Shown here in pieces: positions 16,855 through 26,146 of a stretch of DNA of 64,000 nucleotides. Source of the stretch: Microbispora siamensis (GTDB taxonomy: Bacteria > Actinomycetota > Actinomycetes > Streptosporangiales > Streptosporangiaceae); assembly GCF_016863095.1 (NCBI RefSeq), contig NZ_BOOF01000043.1:35050-99049 (forward strand). Reading direction: 5' to 3'. The position numbers were made by a program, and so were the translations under genes. Under the pieces are notes generated by a model. That model saw only the letters and a program-made list of their open reading frames with translations, was not told where the DNA came from and did not search any database. Numbering within the stretch: the first letter of the stretch is position 1; each line of letters starts with the position of its first letter.

Positions 16855-18309
16855 CTACCGGCAGATCGTGTCCCGGGCCGGCCGCTCACCGGTGACCAGG
16901 AACGTGGTGACGACGCCGTCACCACAGGCGTTGCCGTTGACCAGGTAGGACCCGTGCCCGCCCGAGTCGACGGCGACCATGCGCGCCCGGCTCCCGAGGG
17001 CCTCGCGCATGCGCAGGGCCCCGCTGTACGGCGTCGCCGGGTCGCGCAGGTTCTGCACGAGCAGCACGTTGGACGGCCCCTGCGGCGTGACCCGCACCGG
17101 CGCCTCCGCCGGCCGGTAGGGCCAGTAGGCGCAGGGACCGATGTTGACCGGCATCCCTCCGGTGAGCGGGTGGGCCGCCCGGTCGCGGGCCACCAGCCGC
17201 CGGTGCAGATCGACCGAGCTCGGCCACTCGACGTCGTTGCAGATGGTCGCGGCCACCGAGGCCGCGCCGTTCTGCAGCGCCGCGTCAGGCGCGGCGGAGG
17301 GGTCGGGAAGGGGACCCGAGCCCAGCGCCGCCCGCATGAGCCCGGCCAGGCCGGGGAACCCGGTGTCGGAGTACAGCGCGTTCAGCATGGTCTCGCGCAG
17401 GGCCGCGCCGTCGAGCCGCGGCGGATTGGCCCCGGGCCAAGGGATCGGGGTGTGGTCCAGGCGCTCGGCGAGGTCCAGGAAGGTGCGGCGGACCGCCGCG
17501 CCGTCCGCTCCCAGGCCGTACTCGCCGTCACGCTCGGCCGCCCAGGCGGCGAAGTCGGGGAACCGGTCCTCGACGCCCACCGAGTAGTTGGCCAGCCAGG
17601 CGCGGGCGACCTTGTGCGGGTCGGGATCGTCGTTGCTGTCCAGGATGACCCTGTCGGTGCGGCCGGGGAACATCGTGGCGTAGACGGCCCCGGCGTACGT
17701 GCCGTAGGAGACGCCCCAGTAGGACAGGCGCTCCTCCCCGAGGGCCCGGCGGATGGCATCGATGTCCCTGGCCTCGTTGCGCGTGCTGATGGTGCGCAGC
17801 ACGGGGCCGCCGTTGCGGGCGCAGGCCTCGCTGAACCTGCGGGCGTACGCGACGTTCTCGCCGATGTCACCGCCGGCCGAGGGGTAGGGCTTGAGCCGGG
17901 AGGGCGCCAGGTCCTCGTGGGCGAGCCCGCAGGAGACGGGCGAGCTCTGGCCGACGCCCCGCGGGTCGAAGCCGATCAGGTCGTAACGGTCGAGCACGGC
18001 GCTCGGCAGGCGCTTCACCATCGTGCTCGGCCTGCTCAGGCCCGGGCTGCCCGGTCCTCCGGGGATGAGCAGCAGCACGCCTCTGCGCAGTCCCGGCCGT
18101 GCCGTACGGATCCGGGAGACGGCCAGGGAGATCGTGCCGCCGCCCGGCTTGCCGTACGTGAGGGGGACCTGGAGCGTCGTGCACTCCTGGCGGGGGTCGA
18201 GCCCGGCGGCGGTGCCGCAGGAGGTCCAGGCCGGGGCGGCGTGAGCCGGGACCGGGGTGGCGGACAGGGAGATCAGGGCGGCTGCGCCGATGGAGGCGAT
18301 GCGGTTCAC
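16855..18309 (-). CDS. secreted alpha/beta-hydrolase, tripeptidyl aminopeptidase family (S33)
   Basis: The 484-residue protein has a signal peptide (1-24) and an alpha/beta-hydrolase fold. The nucleophile Ser lies in GVSYGTY (about 203), the acid in NLRDPATP (about 423) and the His in GGHGSY (about 453). An oxyanion-region LIPGGPGSPG is present. The family includes Streptomyces tripeptidyl aminopeptidases, which trim the N-termini of secreted proteins. Two Cys pairs (SCG/ECTT and ICN/PCAY) suggest an extracytoplasmic enzyme. It starts 42 bp downstream of the ABC permease on the same strand, so the three genes 16855-21470 may be one transcript. Confidence 0.88.
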   Translation of the reverse strand: MNRIASIGAAALISLSATPVPAHAAPAWTSCGTAAGLDPRQECTTLQVPLTYGKPGGGTISLAVSRIRTARPGLRRGVLLLIPGGPGSPGLSRPSTMVKRLPSAVLDRYDLIGFDPRGVGQSSPVSCGLAHEDLAPSRLKPYPSAGGDIGENVAYARRFSEACARNGGPVLRTISTRNEARDIDAIRRALGEERLSYWGVSYGTYAGAVYATMFPGRTDRVILDSNDDPDPHKVARAWLANYSVGVEDRFPDFAAWAAERDGEYGLGADGAAVRRTFLDLAERLDHTPIPWPGANPPRLDGAALRETMLNALYSDTGFPGLAGLMRAALGSGPLPDPSAAPDAALQNGAASVAATICNDVEWPSSVDLHRRLVARDRAAHPLTGGMPVNIGPCAYWPYRPAEAPVRVTPQGPSNVLLVQNLRDPATPYSGALRMREALGSRARMVAVDSGGHGSYLVNGNACGDGVVTTFLVTGERPARDTICR

Positions 18310-18351
18310 GATTCCAGCTTTCGCGTCGTAAGGGGGTTGGCGGCGGCCCGG

Positions 18352-20739
18352 CTACTGGCGGGCGCCGATGGTCTCGGCCGGACGGGCGCGCAGCGCGAGA
18401 CGCGCGGGGAGGCTCGTGGCGACCAGGGCGAGCGCGGCCACGGCGGCGATCACCAGGGCGTAGCCGGCCGGGGGGACGTACGGCAGGGCCGACCCGGTCA
18501 TCCCCCTGCTGAAGGCCGACAACGTGATCAGCGCGATGCCGGTCCCGGCGAGCACGGAGACGACCAGCGCGGTCAGGGTCTCCAGGCGGAGCATGCGCAG
18601 CACCTGCCGCCGCGTCGCGCCGACCAGGCGGAGCAGGGCCAGCTCCCGCGACCGGTCCGTGGTGGACATGGCCAGCGTGTTGACCACGGCGATCGCGCTG
18701 AACGCGATGATCAGGCCCATGGCCACGTAGTTGACCTCGGCGTTCGGGGTCTCCGCCGCGGCCCCTCCGGTCGGCGACACCACCGGTGCCACGGCGGCCA
18801 GGGCCGCACGGGAGACCGAGGGGGCCTCGACCAGCAGGGTGCCCGAGGGATCGTCGACATGGTCGGCCACCAGCGCGTACGGCAGGGTCAGGTCGCCGAA
18901 TCCGAGGCCGCGCGAGTAGATCGCCACGACCTTCGGCTCCGCCGGGGTCCCGTCGCCCAGGGTGATCCTCACTGCGTCGCCGACCGACAGGCCGAGCCTG
19001 GAGGCCGCCGACTCGCTCAGCGCGACCGACCGGGCGCCGAATCCGTCGAGCGAGCCGGACACGACCCCGAGGTCCAGGGCCTGCCCGATCGGCCGCTCGC
19101 CGCCGTCGACGCCCTGCGCGCCGTACTTGTCCAGCCCGATCCGCACGGAGGTGCGCACCACCGAGGTCACGGCTCGCACGCCCGGCACGCGGCGCACCGC
19201 GTCCGCCGTCGCGCCGCTCACCACGTAGTCGGCGTGGGTGCCGGCGGCGGCCTGCGCGGCCGAGGCGTGCCCCATCGTGGTCTGGGTGAACAGGATGGTG
19301 CAGGTCATGGCCACCAGGAGAGTGAGCGGCGCCATCACGGAGGCCGTCCGTCCCGGGCCCGTCCGCAGGTTGCGCGCCGCCAGGTATCCGGCGCGGGACG
19401 CGCGCAGCGCGATGCCGAGGGGGGCGGTCGCGGCGCGGGCGAGCACCGGGCCGAGCAGGGTGACGGCCACCGTCCAGACGAGCGCGGTCAGCATCGTCAC
19501 GGGGCTCGACGCCGCCTCGGTCTCGAGTCCCGACAGCACCAGCGTCAGCACGATCCCGCCGGCGACGCAGAGGACGCCCGCGATCGACCGCCCGAGGGGC
19601 AGGCCCCCGCCCATGGCGGCCTCGCCCAGCGCCTCGACCGGGCGGATCCGCGCGGTGCGGCGGACCGAGAGCCGGGTCGCGGCCCAGGCCGCGGCCACGG
19701 CGGCCAGCAGGGCGGCCGCCGCCGGGAACGGACTGACCACCAGGCGCAGGTTCTCCGGCATGGCGCCCAGGTCGACGAACCGGCCGCGCAGCCAGAACCC
19801 GAGGCCGATGCCGGCCGCCGATCCGATGACGCCGGCCGCCAGGCCGACCAGCAGCGCCTCGCCGCCCAGGAGTTTGCGCACCTGCCCGGGGGTCGCGGCG
19901 ACGGCCCGCAGGAGGGCGATCTCGCGCCGTCGCTGCTGGACCGCGAGAGCGGAGGTGCCGGTCACGACGAGGATCGCCACCAGCAGGGACGTGCCGCCCA
20001 GGGCGCCGCCCAGGCTGATCAGCCGCACCCGCGCCCGCTCCGCGCCGAGGAACTCCACCGTGCCGCGCTCGTCCCCGGTGTAGGCGACGAGGTGATCATT
20101 CAGCACCGGCGAGACATCCACGTGAGGGAACACGCCGATCGCGGTCACCAGCCCGGGACGCCCGGCGAGCCTGCGGGCCTCGGCCGTCGAGAAGAACACC
20201 GTGTCCTGGCTCGGCAGAGCCTGCGCGGTGACCCCCACGACCCGGTACGCCTCTCCCCGCACGCGCAGGGCCGAGCCCACGGACAGGCCGGCGCGGGCGT
20301 CCACGACCACCTCGCCGTTCTCACGCGGCGGGCGTCCCTGGGCGATGGTGAACGGCGTGAGCCCCGCCGACTCCCACCCGTGCCCGAGAGCGTGTCCGTT
20401 CACGGGGAACGTCACCTCGGTGATCACCTTCGAGACGCCGGGCAGGCCGCGCAGTCCGGCGGCGGTCGCCTCGGGGATCCAGACCCGCTCGGACAGCGGC
20501 TTGGCCTTCGTCTTGACCTTCCCGGAGGACTTGGTCACGGTCTCGTGGACGTTCTGGTCGCCGGCGACGATCAGCGGCGCCCCCGCGTAGCGCTCCGGCG
20601 CGACCCCGCCCCGCAGGCCGGTCTCCAGCAGCATCAGGCACGCGCAGACCAGCGCGGCGGCGCACACCAGCGCCACGAACGCCCCCGCGAACGCCGCCCT
20701 GCGGTGCCGCAGGGTCTTCAGTGCGAGTCCGGTGATCAT
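18352..20739 (-). CDS. ABC transporter permease, FtsX/MacB-like
   Basis: The 795-residue protein has an N-terminal membrane anchor, a large outer MacB-like domain (about 45-230), four helices, a second outer domain (about 500-650) and a C-terminal FtsX block. It is the double-FtsX architecture common in actinomycetes, where it works with a LolD-like ATPase. It exports or acts on lipids, peptides or lipoproteins mechanically and does not import. Its ATG overlaps the stop of the ATPase gene by four bases (ATGA), so translation is coupled. The substrate is not known. Confidence 0.9.
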   Translation of the reverse strand: MITGLALKTLRHRRAAFAGAFVALVCAAALVCACLMLLETGLRGGVAPERYAGAPLIVAGDQNVHETVTKSSGKVKTKAKPLSERVWIPEATAAGLRGLPGVSKVITEVTFPVNGHALGHGWESAGLTPFTIAQGRPPRENGEVVVDARAGLSVGSALRVRGEAYRVVGVTAQALPSQDTVFFSTAEARRLAGRPGLVTAIGVFPHVDVSPVLNDHLVAYTGDERGTVEFLGAERARVRLISLGGALGGTSLLVAILVVTGTSALAVQQRRREIALLRAVAATPGQVRKLLGGEALLVGLAAGVIGSAAGIGLGFWLRGRFVDLGAMPENLRLVVSPFPAAAALLAAVAAAWAATRLSVRRTARIRPVEALGEAAMGGGLPLGRSIAGVLCVAGGIVLTLVLSGLETEAASSPVTMLTALVWTVAVTLLGPVLARAATAPLGIALRASRAGYLAARNLRTGPGRTASVMAPLTLLVAMTCTILFTQTTMGHASAAQAAAGTHADYVVSGATADAVRRVPGVRAVTSVVRTSVRIGLDKYGAQGVDGGERPIGQALDLGVVSGSLDGFGARSVALSESAASRLGLSVGDAVRITLGDGTPAEPKVVAIYSRGLGFGDLTLPYALVADHVDDPSGTLLVEAPSVSRAALAAVAPVVSPTGGAAAETPNAEVNYVAMGLIIAFSAIAVVNTLAMSTTDRSRELALLRLVGATRRQVLRMLRLETLTALVVSVLAGTGIALITLSAFSRGMTGSALPYVPPAGYALVIAAVAALALVATSLPARLALRARPAETIGARQ

Positions 20740-21470
20740 GCCGCGTACGCCCCCATCCTGGTCATGCGCTCGGCGACCTTCTCGGAGCTCGGCGTGGCCA
20801 TCGCGTCCACGATCCGGCCGTCGGCGAGGAACAGGACGGTGTCGGCGTAGGAGGCCGCCACCGGGTCGTGGGTGACCATCACCACCGTCTGGCCGAGGCC
20901 GTCCACCACCTCACGCAGCAGCCGGAGCACGTCACGGGCGGTCATCGTGTCGAGCGCGCCGGTCGGCTCGTCGCCGAAGACCACCTGCGGCCGGGTCACC
21001 AGCGCCCTGGCGATGGCCACCCGCTGCTGCTGCCCGCCGGACAGCTGGGCGGGGCGGTGCCCGGTGCGGCCCGACAGCCCCACCCGCCCGACGATCTCCT
21101 CAAGCCACGCCCGGTCCACCCGCGCTCCGGCCAGCCGCATCGGCAGCGTGATGTTCTCCAGCACGGTCAGAGACGAGACCAGATTGAACGCCTGGAACAC
21201 GAAGCCGATCCGCTGCCTGCGCAGTTCCGTCAACCGGGTCTCGTCCATGCCGGACAACTCCGTGCCGCCCAGCCGCACCGAGCCGGAGGAGGGCGTGTCC
21301 AGCCCCGCCGCGCAGTGCAGGAACGTGCTCTTGCCCGAACCCGAGGGTCCCATCACGGCGGTGAAGCTCCCGCCGGGGATGTTCACCGAGACCTCACGCA
21401 GGGCGGCCACCGCGCCCTGTCCCTTTCCATAAACCTTGCTCACCGCGTCAAGGCGAAGCACCTCTGTCAT
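20736..21470 (-). CDS. ABC transporter ATP-binding protein, LolD/MacB type
   Basis: The 244-residue ATPase shows Walker A GPSGSGKST, the Q-loop region FVFQAFNLVSSL, signature LSGGQQQR, Walker B VVFGDEPTGALD and the H-loop MVTHD. It pairs with the overlapping FtsX-type permease. A two-component response regulator starts 93 bp away in the opposite direction; genes of this kind are often controlled by the neighbouring regulator, as for antibiotic-responsive Bce-type modules. Confidence 0.93.
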   Translation of the reverse strand: MTEVLRLDAVSKVYGKGQGAVAALREVSVNIPGGSFTAVMGPSGSGKSTFLHCAAGLDTPSSGSVRLGGTELSGMDETRLTELRRQRIGFVFQAFNLVSSLTVLENITLPMRLAGARVDRAWLEEIVGRVGLSGRTGHRPAQLSGGQQQRVAIARALVTRPQVVFGDEPTGALDTMTARDVLRLLREVVDGLGQTVVMVTHDPVAASYADTVLFLADGRIVDAMATPSSEKVAERMTRMGAYAA

Positions 21471-21562
21471 GTGCTCAAGCCTGTCGATCAGCGATCACGC
21501 GGCCCAGAGACGGCCTCACCTCCTGGCCATGACATCCTCATGATCCGGACACTGGTAGACAT

Positions 21563-22177
21563 ATGCACGTGATTCGCGTACTCCTTGCCGAGGACCAGCA
21601 CGTCATCAGGAGCGCCCTCGCCGCCCTGCTCGGGCTGGAGGAGGACCTGGAAGTCGTCGCGACCGTGGAGTCAGGGGAGGCCGCCCTGTCCGCCGCCCTG
21701 GTGCACCGCCCCGACGTCGCCGTCCTCGACATCGACATGCCCGGCAGGCTGGACGGCCTGGCCGCCGCGGCCGAGCTCCGCACCCGCCTGCCCGCCTGCC
21801 GCGCCCTCATGCTGACCGCGTACGGCAAGCCGGGACACCTGCGCCGCGCCCTCGGCTCGGGTGTCGCCGGATTCGTGCTCAAGACGGCGCCGCCGGACGA
21901 ACTGGTGGCCGCCATCCGCAAGGTCGCGGCAGGCGAGCGCGTGCTCGACCCCTCGCTCGCGGTCACCGCGTGGGACCTGGCGGACAACCCGCTCACCCCG
22001 CGTGAGGCGGACGTGCTCCGCCTGGCCGCCTCCGGCGCGGACGCCGCGGACATCGCCGCGCGGCTCCACCTGGCCGCGGGCACCGTGCGCAACTACCTCA
22101 CCGGGATCGTCACCAAGCTCAACGCCCGCAACCGGACCGACGCCGTACGCATCGCCACCGAGGCCGGCTGGATATAG
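21563..22177 (+). CDS. NarL/FixJ-family response regulator
   Basis: The 204-residue protein has a receiver domain with the acidic pocket (LLAEDQH), phosphoacceptor Asp in VLDIDMPGR (about 55-57), a conserved Thr in MLTAYG and Lys in FVLKTA. A LuxR-type HTH follows (LTPREADVLRLAASGADAAD at about 142-161). The ATG at 21563 or the GTG two codons later could start translation; no Shine-Dalgarno sequence is evident and TAGACA lies just upstream, so a leaderless start at the GTG is possible. It is convergent with the tandem histidine kinase (12 bp between stops), the likely partner. The divergent ABC genes are probable targets. Confidence 0.92.
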   Translation: MHVIRVLLAEDQHVIRSALAALLGLEEDLEVVATVESGEAALSAALVHRPDVAVLDIDMPGRLDGLAAAAELRTRLPACRALMLTAYGKPGHLRRALGSGVAGFVLKTAPPDELVAAIRKVAAGERVLDPSLAVTAWDLADNPLTPREADVLRLAASGADAADIAARLHLAAGTVRNYLTGIVTKLNARNRTDAVRIATEAGWI

Positions 22178-22189
22178 GGCCGGCTGGAT

Positions 22190-24367
22190 CTAACGCGCGG
22201 GCACCGGCGCGGGGTGCGGCACGCAGGCGTCCAGCGTGAACCGGTCGCCGTCGACGTGTGAAATCAGCCGGCCGTCCAGAGCGGCGAGGCGGGTGGTCAG
22301 GTTGCCGATGCCGGACGACCCCCGCCGCGTCTTACCCGCACTCACCCCGTCGTTGCGCACCCGCAGCCGCAACCCGCTCTCGTCGGCGCGCATCGTGATC
22401 GCGCAGTGGCGGGCCTCGCTGTGCCTGAGCACGTTCGTCACGGCCTCTCTGAGCACGGTGCCCAGCACGGTCTCGACCTCGGCGGGCAGGTTCAGCTCGA
22501 TCGGCTCCACGGTCACCCGGATCCCGGCGGCCGACAGCACCGTGCGCGCCGACTCCACCTCGGCCGTCAGGGACAGCTCCCGCTGCTCGCCCGACACCGA
22601 GCGCAGGTCCGCCCGCGCGCCCTCCGCCATGGCCACGATCTCCTCGATCCGCTCCCGTGGGCACTTCAGGCGGCGGGCCAGCTCACAGGTGAGAAGGATC
22701 GCGGCCAGGGAGTGCCCGAGCAGGTCGTGCAGGTCGCGGGCGGCACGCAGGCGCTCCTCGACGATCGCGGAGCGGGCCAGGCTCTCCCGCGCGGCCTGGA
22801 GTTCCTTCACGATCTGGGCCAGGCGCAGCAGGGCGTAGACCACCAGCCCGGTGACGAGCGCGCTGATCGTGCTGTTCGCGAGGACGGGGGCGGGCAGGCC
22901 GAAGAGCATCCCGGCCCCGGCGACGGTCGCCAGGATCGCCACCACCATCGGCCACGCGGCCCGCCACGGGAACGCGAGCAGGACCGGCCCGGCGAGGAAG
23001 CCCGCCACTCCGAGCCAGACGGGTCCGAAGACCGGGACGGGCGCGTACGTGAGCACCGCCATCACCCCCAGCGCCGCCATGTGACGCCCGTTGACGGAGC
23101 GGAGCTGCATGACGACGATCACGGCGAGGCACGCCGCGGCCGGGACCACGAGAGCGCCGGGGAGCTGGAGCAGCGCCTTGACGCTGAAGCCCACGAGGAC
23201 GGCCGCGAGCACCGTGACGGACACCGCGTACGACGCCTCGTGGGCGAGCTTCGGCAGAGGCCATCGCCGCCTTCGGTCCGCCGGGGATCGCGGAGCGCGG
23301 GCGTCGCCGGTGCCCGTCTCACCGGGCCGGGTGAAGGGCACCGTCTCGGTGGAAGGGCCGCGGGGCAGCGTCGCCTCCACCACGAAGCGTCCGGTGGGCG
23401 ACAGACCGGTGGTGAGGGTGCCGCCCGCCTCCTCCAGCCGGAGGCCGTCGAAGTCCGGGGCCTCGGCCGTGCGGTGGCCGTCGTCGACGACCCGCAGCCG
23501 CACCGTGCTGCCCCGCTTGTCTCGCTGCTCGCTCGTCTCGGTCGCTCCCCGCTCGTCTCCCTGCTCGCTCGTCTCGATGACGCACAGCCGGGCGGTGCCC
23601 CGCCGTACGACGTCGGTGACGGCCTCGCGCAGCACGCTCGCCAGCAGCGCCCCGCCGGGGCCGAGCGGCTCGGTGTGACCGCCGCGCACCTCGACGGCGA
23701 TCCCCGCGGCGTCGAGCATCGCCCGCGCCGTGACCAGCTCCGGCGCGAGGGAGGTGGCGCGGTAGTTCGCGGAGGCGGCGCGGGCGTCGGTCAGCGCCGC
23801 ACGCGCGGTCGCGGTCACCGAGGCCAGCACCTCGGCCGCGCCGAACGGCTCCGCGAGTGCGCGGCGGCCACCCTCGACGATCACCTCCAGGCTCCGCCCG
23901 AGGCCGTCGTTCAGCTCGGCCGCCAGGCGCAGCCGCTCGGCGGCCACGGCCGCGGCGGCCAGCGAGAGCCGGGCGCCGTGCATCTCGCCCGCGCGCTCCA
24001 CGAGCCGGGTGAGGCCGAAGACGACCAGCGAGACCAGCACCACGGTGATCGTCGCGTCGGCCGTCGCCCCACCGCGGGCGGCGTCGATCAGCGCCGCGCT
24101 CACCACCACGAGCGGCGCGAGCACGCGCGCCCGTGTCAACAGCAGCGAACCGGCCAGGAAGCCCAGGATCCCGGTGGAGACGCCGCCGGCGACGCTGGCC
24201 GTGTAGACGAGGACGGCCTGCGCGGCGAGCAGCCACCACTTCCTGAGCTTCAACAGGTAGAGGACCTGCACGCCGAACACCGCCAGCGCGATCGGCGCAC
24301 CCGCGACCACGTAGACGCTCGCGAGCGCGGCGAGCACAACGACGACGATCACTCGCGCCAGACGCAC
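22190..24367 (-). CDS. tandem NarX-type histidine kinase with degenerate first half
   Basis: The 725-residue protein is two kinase units in one chain. Each has about five membrane segments, a HisKA_3-like helix and an ATPase region. In the second unit the motifs are normal: RDLHDLLGHSL (His about 546), N-box REAVTNVLRHS, VRNDG and SSGIGNL. In the first unit the same positions read AELNDGLGRSL (His to Asn, about 150) and REAVTDVVRRG (Asn to Asp), so phosphorylation and ATP binding are probably lost there. A 12-residue repeat lies in the first ATPase region. GTG 24367 follows GAAGGGG. It probably partners the response regulator ending at 22177. A built-in pseudokinase half acting as regulator is inference. 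Confidence 0.88.
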   Translation of the reverse strand: MRLARVIVVVVLAALASVYVVAGAPIALAVFGVQVLYLLKLRKWWLLAAQAVLVYTASVAGGVSTGILGFLAGSLLLTRARVLAPLVVVSAALIDAARGGATADATITVVLVSLVVFGLTRLVERAGEMHGARLSLAAAAVAAERLRLAAELNDGLGRSLEVIVEGGRRALAEPFGAAEVLASVTATARAALTDARAASANYRATSLAPELVTARAMLDAAGIAVEVRGGHTEPLGPGGALLASVLREAVTDVVRRGTARLCVIETSEQGDERGATETSEQRDKRGSTVRLRVVDDGHRTAEAPDFDGLRLEEAGGTLTTGLSPTGRFVVEATLPRGPSTETVPFTRPGETGTGDARAPRSPADRRRRWPLPKLAHEASYAVSVTVLAAVLVGFSVKALLQLPGALVVPAAACLAVIVVMQLRSVNGRHMAALGVMAVLTYAPVPVFGPVWLGVAGFLAGPVLLAFPWRAAWPMVVAILATVAGAGMLFGLPAPVLANSTISALVTGLVVYALLRLAQIVKELQAARESLARSAIVEERLRAARDLHDLLGHSLAAILLTCELARRLKCPRERIEEIVAMAEGARADLRSVSGEQRELSLTAEVESARTVLSAAGIRVTVEPIELNLPAEVETVLGTVLREAVTNVLRHSEARHCAITMRADESGLRLRVRNDGVSAGKTRRGSSGIGNLTTRLAALDGRLISHVDGDRFTLDACVPHPAPVPAR
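23512..23576 (-). repeat. 36-bp period in-frame duplication in histidine kinase
   Basis: Two 29-bp copies (23512-23540 and 23548-23576) differ at two positions. They encode ETSEQGDERGAT and ETSEQRDKRGST, a hydrophilic insertion in the degenerate first ATPase-like domain. Insertion of a charged loop there fits loss of function of that domain. Confidence 0.85.
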
Positions 24368-24443
24368 CCAGACCCCTTCGGAAAACGATTACCAGCGTCA
24401 CGCGGCGTCGCGTGCGGCGCCTGCTCCCGGCCGCTCTACGTGA

Positions 24444-25025
24444 TCAGGAGGCGACGAAGGCGGCCACGACCAGGGCGACCGCGGCGGCGACGGCCGCCAG
24501 GGCGGACGGCGACCAGGTGACGCTGGTCTCGCCGGAGGAGTTCTCCCGGCGCGACCGGCTCATTTCGGTGAGCTGGTCGGCCACCCAGTCGGCGTGGGTG
24601 CGGGCGCCGACGGCCTCGGCCGCCGCCCGCTCGGCCTTGTTCGCCGACTTGGCCGCCTTGGCGGCCCGCCCGGCGGCCCTGACCCGCTCGCGGGCCGTCG
24701 CCTGGGGCGTCCAGCAGCGCACGGTGGTGTCCCCGGACTCGATCACGATGGCGTTGGTCACGGACACGTCGTCCACGCCGTTCCAGGGGACGTAGGCGTT
24801 CCTCAGCACGTTGCGCACGCGGACGCCGCCCTCCTCGACGACGACGGCGGGGCGCAGCGCCATCACGAAGACCAGTGCCGTGATGACGCCGAGCACCGCG
24901 CCCGCGATCAGCGCGCTGGGCATGCGACCGTGGGCCGTCAGGTCCCACACGTTCCAGGAGGCGAACAGCATCCAGAACCAGCCGAACAGCCAGGCCGCCT
25001 TCGACCGGAAGACCTGCGGCTTCAT
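24444..25025 (-). CDS. PH-domain (bPH_6-like) membrane protein
   Basis: The 193-residue protein has two N-terminal membrane segments (about 10-28 and 36-56), then a bacterial PH-like beta domain (ALRPAVVVEEGGVRVRN ... YVPWNGVDDVSV, about 56-105). An Ala/Lys-rich helix and a C-terminal membrane segment (about 168-190) follow. The PH_6 group is common in actinobacteria and without assigned function. Its ATG overlaps the stop of adenosine deaminase (25022-25025, ATGA), so it is translated by coupling to add. Confidence 0.82.
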   Translation of the reverse strand: MKPQVFRSKAAWLFGWFWMLFASWNVWDLTAHGRMPSALIAGAVLGVITALVFVMALRPAVVVEEGGVRVRNVLRNAYVPWNGVDDVSVTNAIVIESGDTTVRCWTPQATARERVRAAGRAAKAAKSANKAERAAAEAVGARTHADWVADQLTEMSRSRRENSSGETSVTWSPSALAAVAAAVALVVAAFVAS

Positions 25026-26110
25026 GCGCGCCACTTCATCTGCGCGTAGCCGGGCTTGATCACGCCGTTGATCAGCGCGAGCCGTTCGTCGAACGGGATG
25101 AAGGCCGACTTCATCGCGTTGACCGTGAACCACTGCAGATCGTCCCAGTCGTAGCCGAAGGCGTCCACCAGCTTCGCGAACTCCTGCGACACGCTCGTCC
25201 CGCTCATCAGCCGGTTGTCGGTGTTGACCGTCACCCGGAAGTACAGGCGGCGCAGCAGGCCGATCGGATGCTCGGCGATCGACGGGGCGGCGCCGGTCTG
25301 CAGGTTCGAGGTCGGGCACATCTCCAGCGGGATCCGCTTGTCGCGGACGTACGCCGCCAGCCTGCCGAGCTTGGCCTCGCCGTCGTCCGACACCGTGATG
25401 TCGTCGATGATCCGCACCCCGTGGCCGAGCCGGTCGGCGCCGCACCACTGGATGGCCTGCCAGATCGACGGCAGCCCGAAGCCTTCCCCCGCGTGGATCG
25501 TGAAGTGGGCGTTCTCCCGCTGGAGGTACTCGAACGCGTCCAGGTGCCGGGTGGGCGGATAGCCGGCCTCGGCCCCGGCGATGTCGAACCCGACCACGCC
25601 GAGGTCCCGGTAGCGTACGGCGAGCTCGGCGATCTCCATCGAGCGGGCCTGGTGGCGCATGGCCGTCAGCAGGGTGCCCACCCGGATCCGCGGCCTGCCG
25701 TCCGGCCCGGCCGAGCCGAGCCGGAAGCCTTCGAGCACGGCCTCCACGACCTCGTCGAGCGACAGTCCCCGGGAGGTGTGCTGCTCCGGGGCGTACCGGA
25801 CCTCGGCGTACATCACGCCATCGTCCGCCAGGTCCTCGGCGCACTCCGCGGCCACCCTGACCAGCGCCTCGCGGGTCTGCATCACCCCGACGGTGTGCGA
25901 GAACGTCTCCAGGTAGCGCTCCAGCGAACCGGAGTCCGCGGCCTCCCTGAACCAGATCGCCAGCTCACCCGGGTCGTACGTCGGCAGCGTGTGGCCGCAT
26001 TCGCGGGCGAGGTCGACGATCGTGCCGGTCCGCAGCCCGCCGTCGAGATGGTCGTGCAGGAGCACCTTGGGCGCCCTGCGAATCTCCTCCAGCGTGGGCA
26101 GCCTGGTCAT
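25022..26110 (-). CDS. add: adenosine deaminase
   Basis: The 362-residue enzyme converts adenosine and deoxyadenosine to inosine forms and ammonia, feeding purine nucleoside phosphorylase at 14391. Zinc ligands His19 and His21 are in LLHDHLDG; the catalytic region HAGEGFG, the GHGVRI motif and the MCPTSNLQTG loop are present. The length is normal for bacterial Add. In M. tuberculosis add sits directly beside deoA and cdd; here about 20 kb separates them. The cytosolic enzyme is the first gene of a two-gene unit with the PH protein. Confidence 0.95.
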   Translation of the reverse strand: MTRLPTLEEIRRAPKVLLHDHLDGGLRTGTIVDLARECGHTLPTYDPGELAIWFREAADSGSLERYLETFSHTVGVMQTREALVRVAAECAEDLADDGVMYAEVRYAPEQHTSRGLSLDEVVEAVLEGFRLGSAGPDGRPRIRVGTLLTAMRHQARSMEIAELAVRYRDLGVVGFDIAGAEAGYPPTRHLDAFEYLQRENAHFTIHAGEGFGLPSIWQAIQWCGADRLGHGVRIIDDITVSDDGEAKLGRLAAYVRDKRIPLEMCPTSNLQTGAAPSIAEHPIGLLRRLYFRVTVNTDNRLMSGTSVSQEFAKLVDAFGYDWDDLQWFTVNAMKSAFIPFDERLALINGVIKPGYAQMKWRA

Positions 26111-26146
26111 GCACCCTCCTCGACCGCCGTCGTCCTTCCGGCAATC

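Noticed and set aside
15568..20850. Very long open frame on the plus strand (about 1760 codons)
   Set aside because: It runs antisense to the S33 hydrolase and the ABC genes and in another frame of the phosphohexomutase gene. Its composition (Arg, Gly, Ala, His) is that of a GC-bias shadow.
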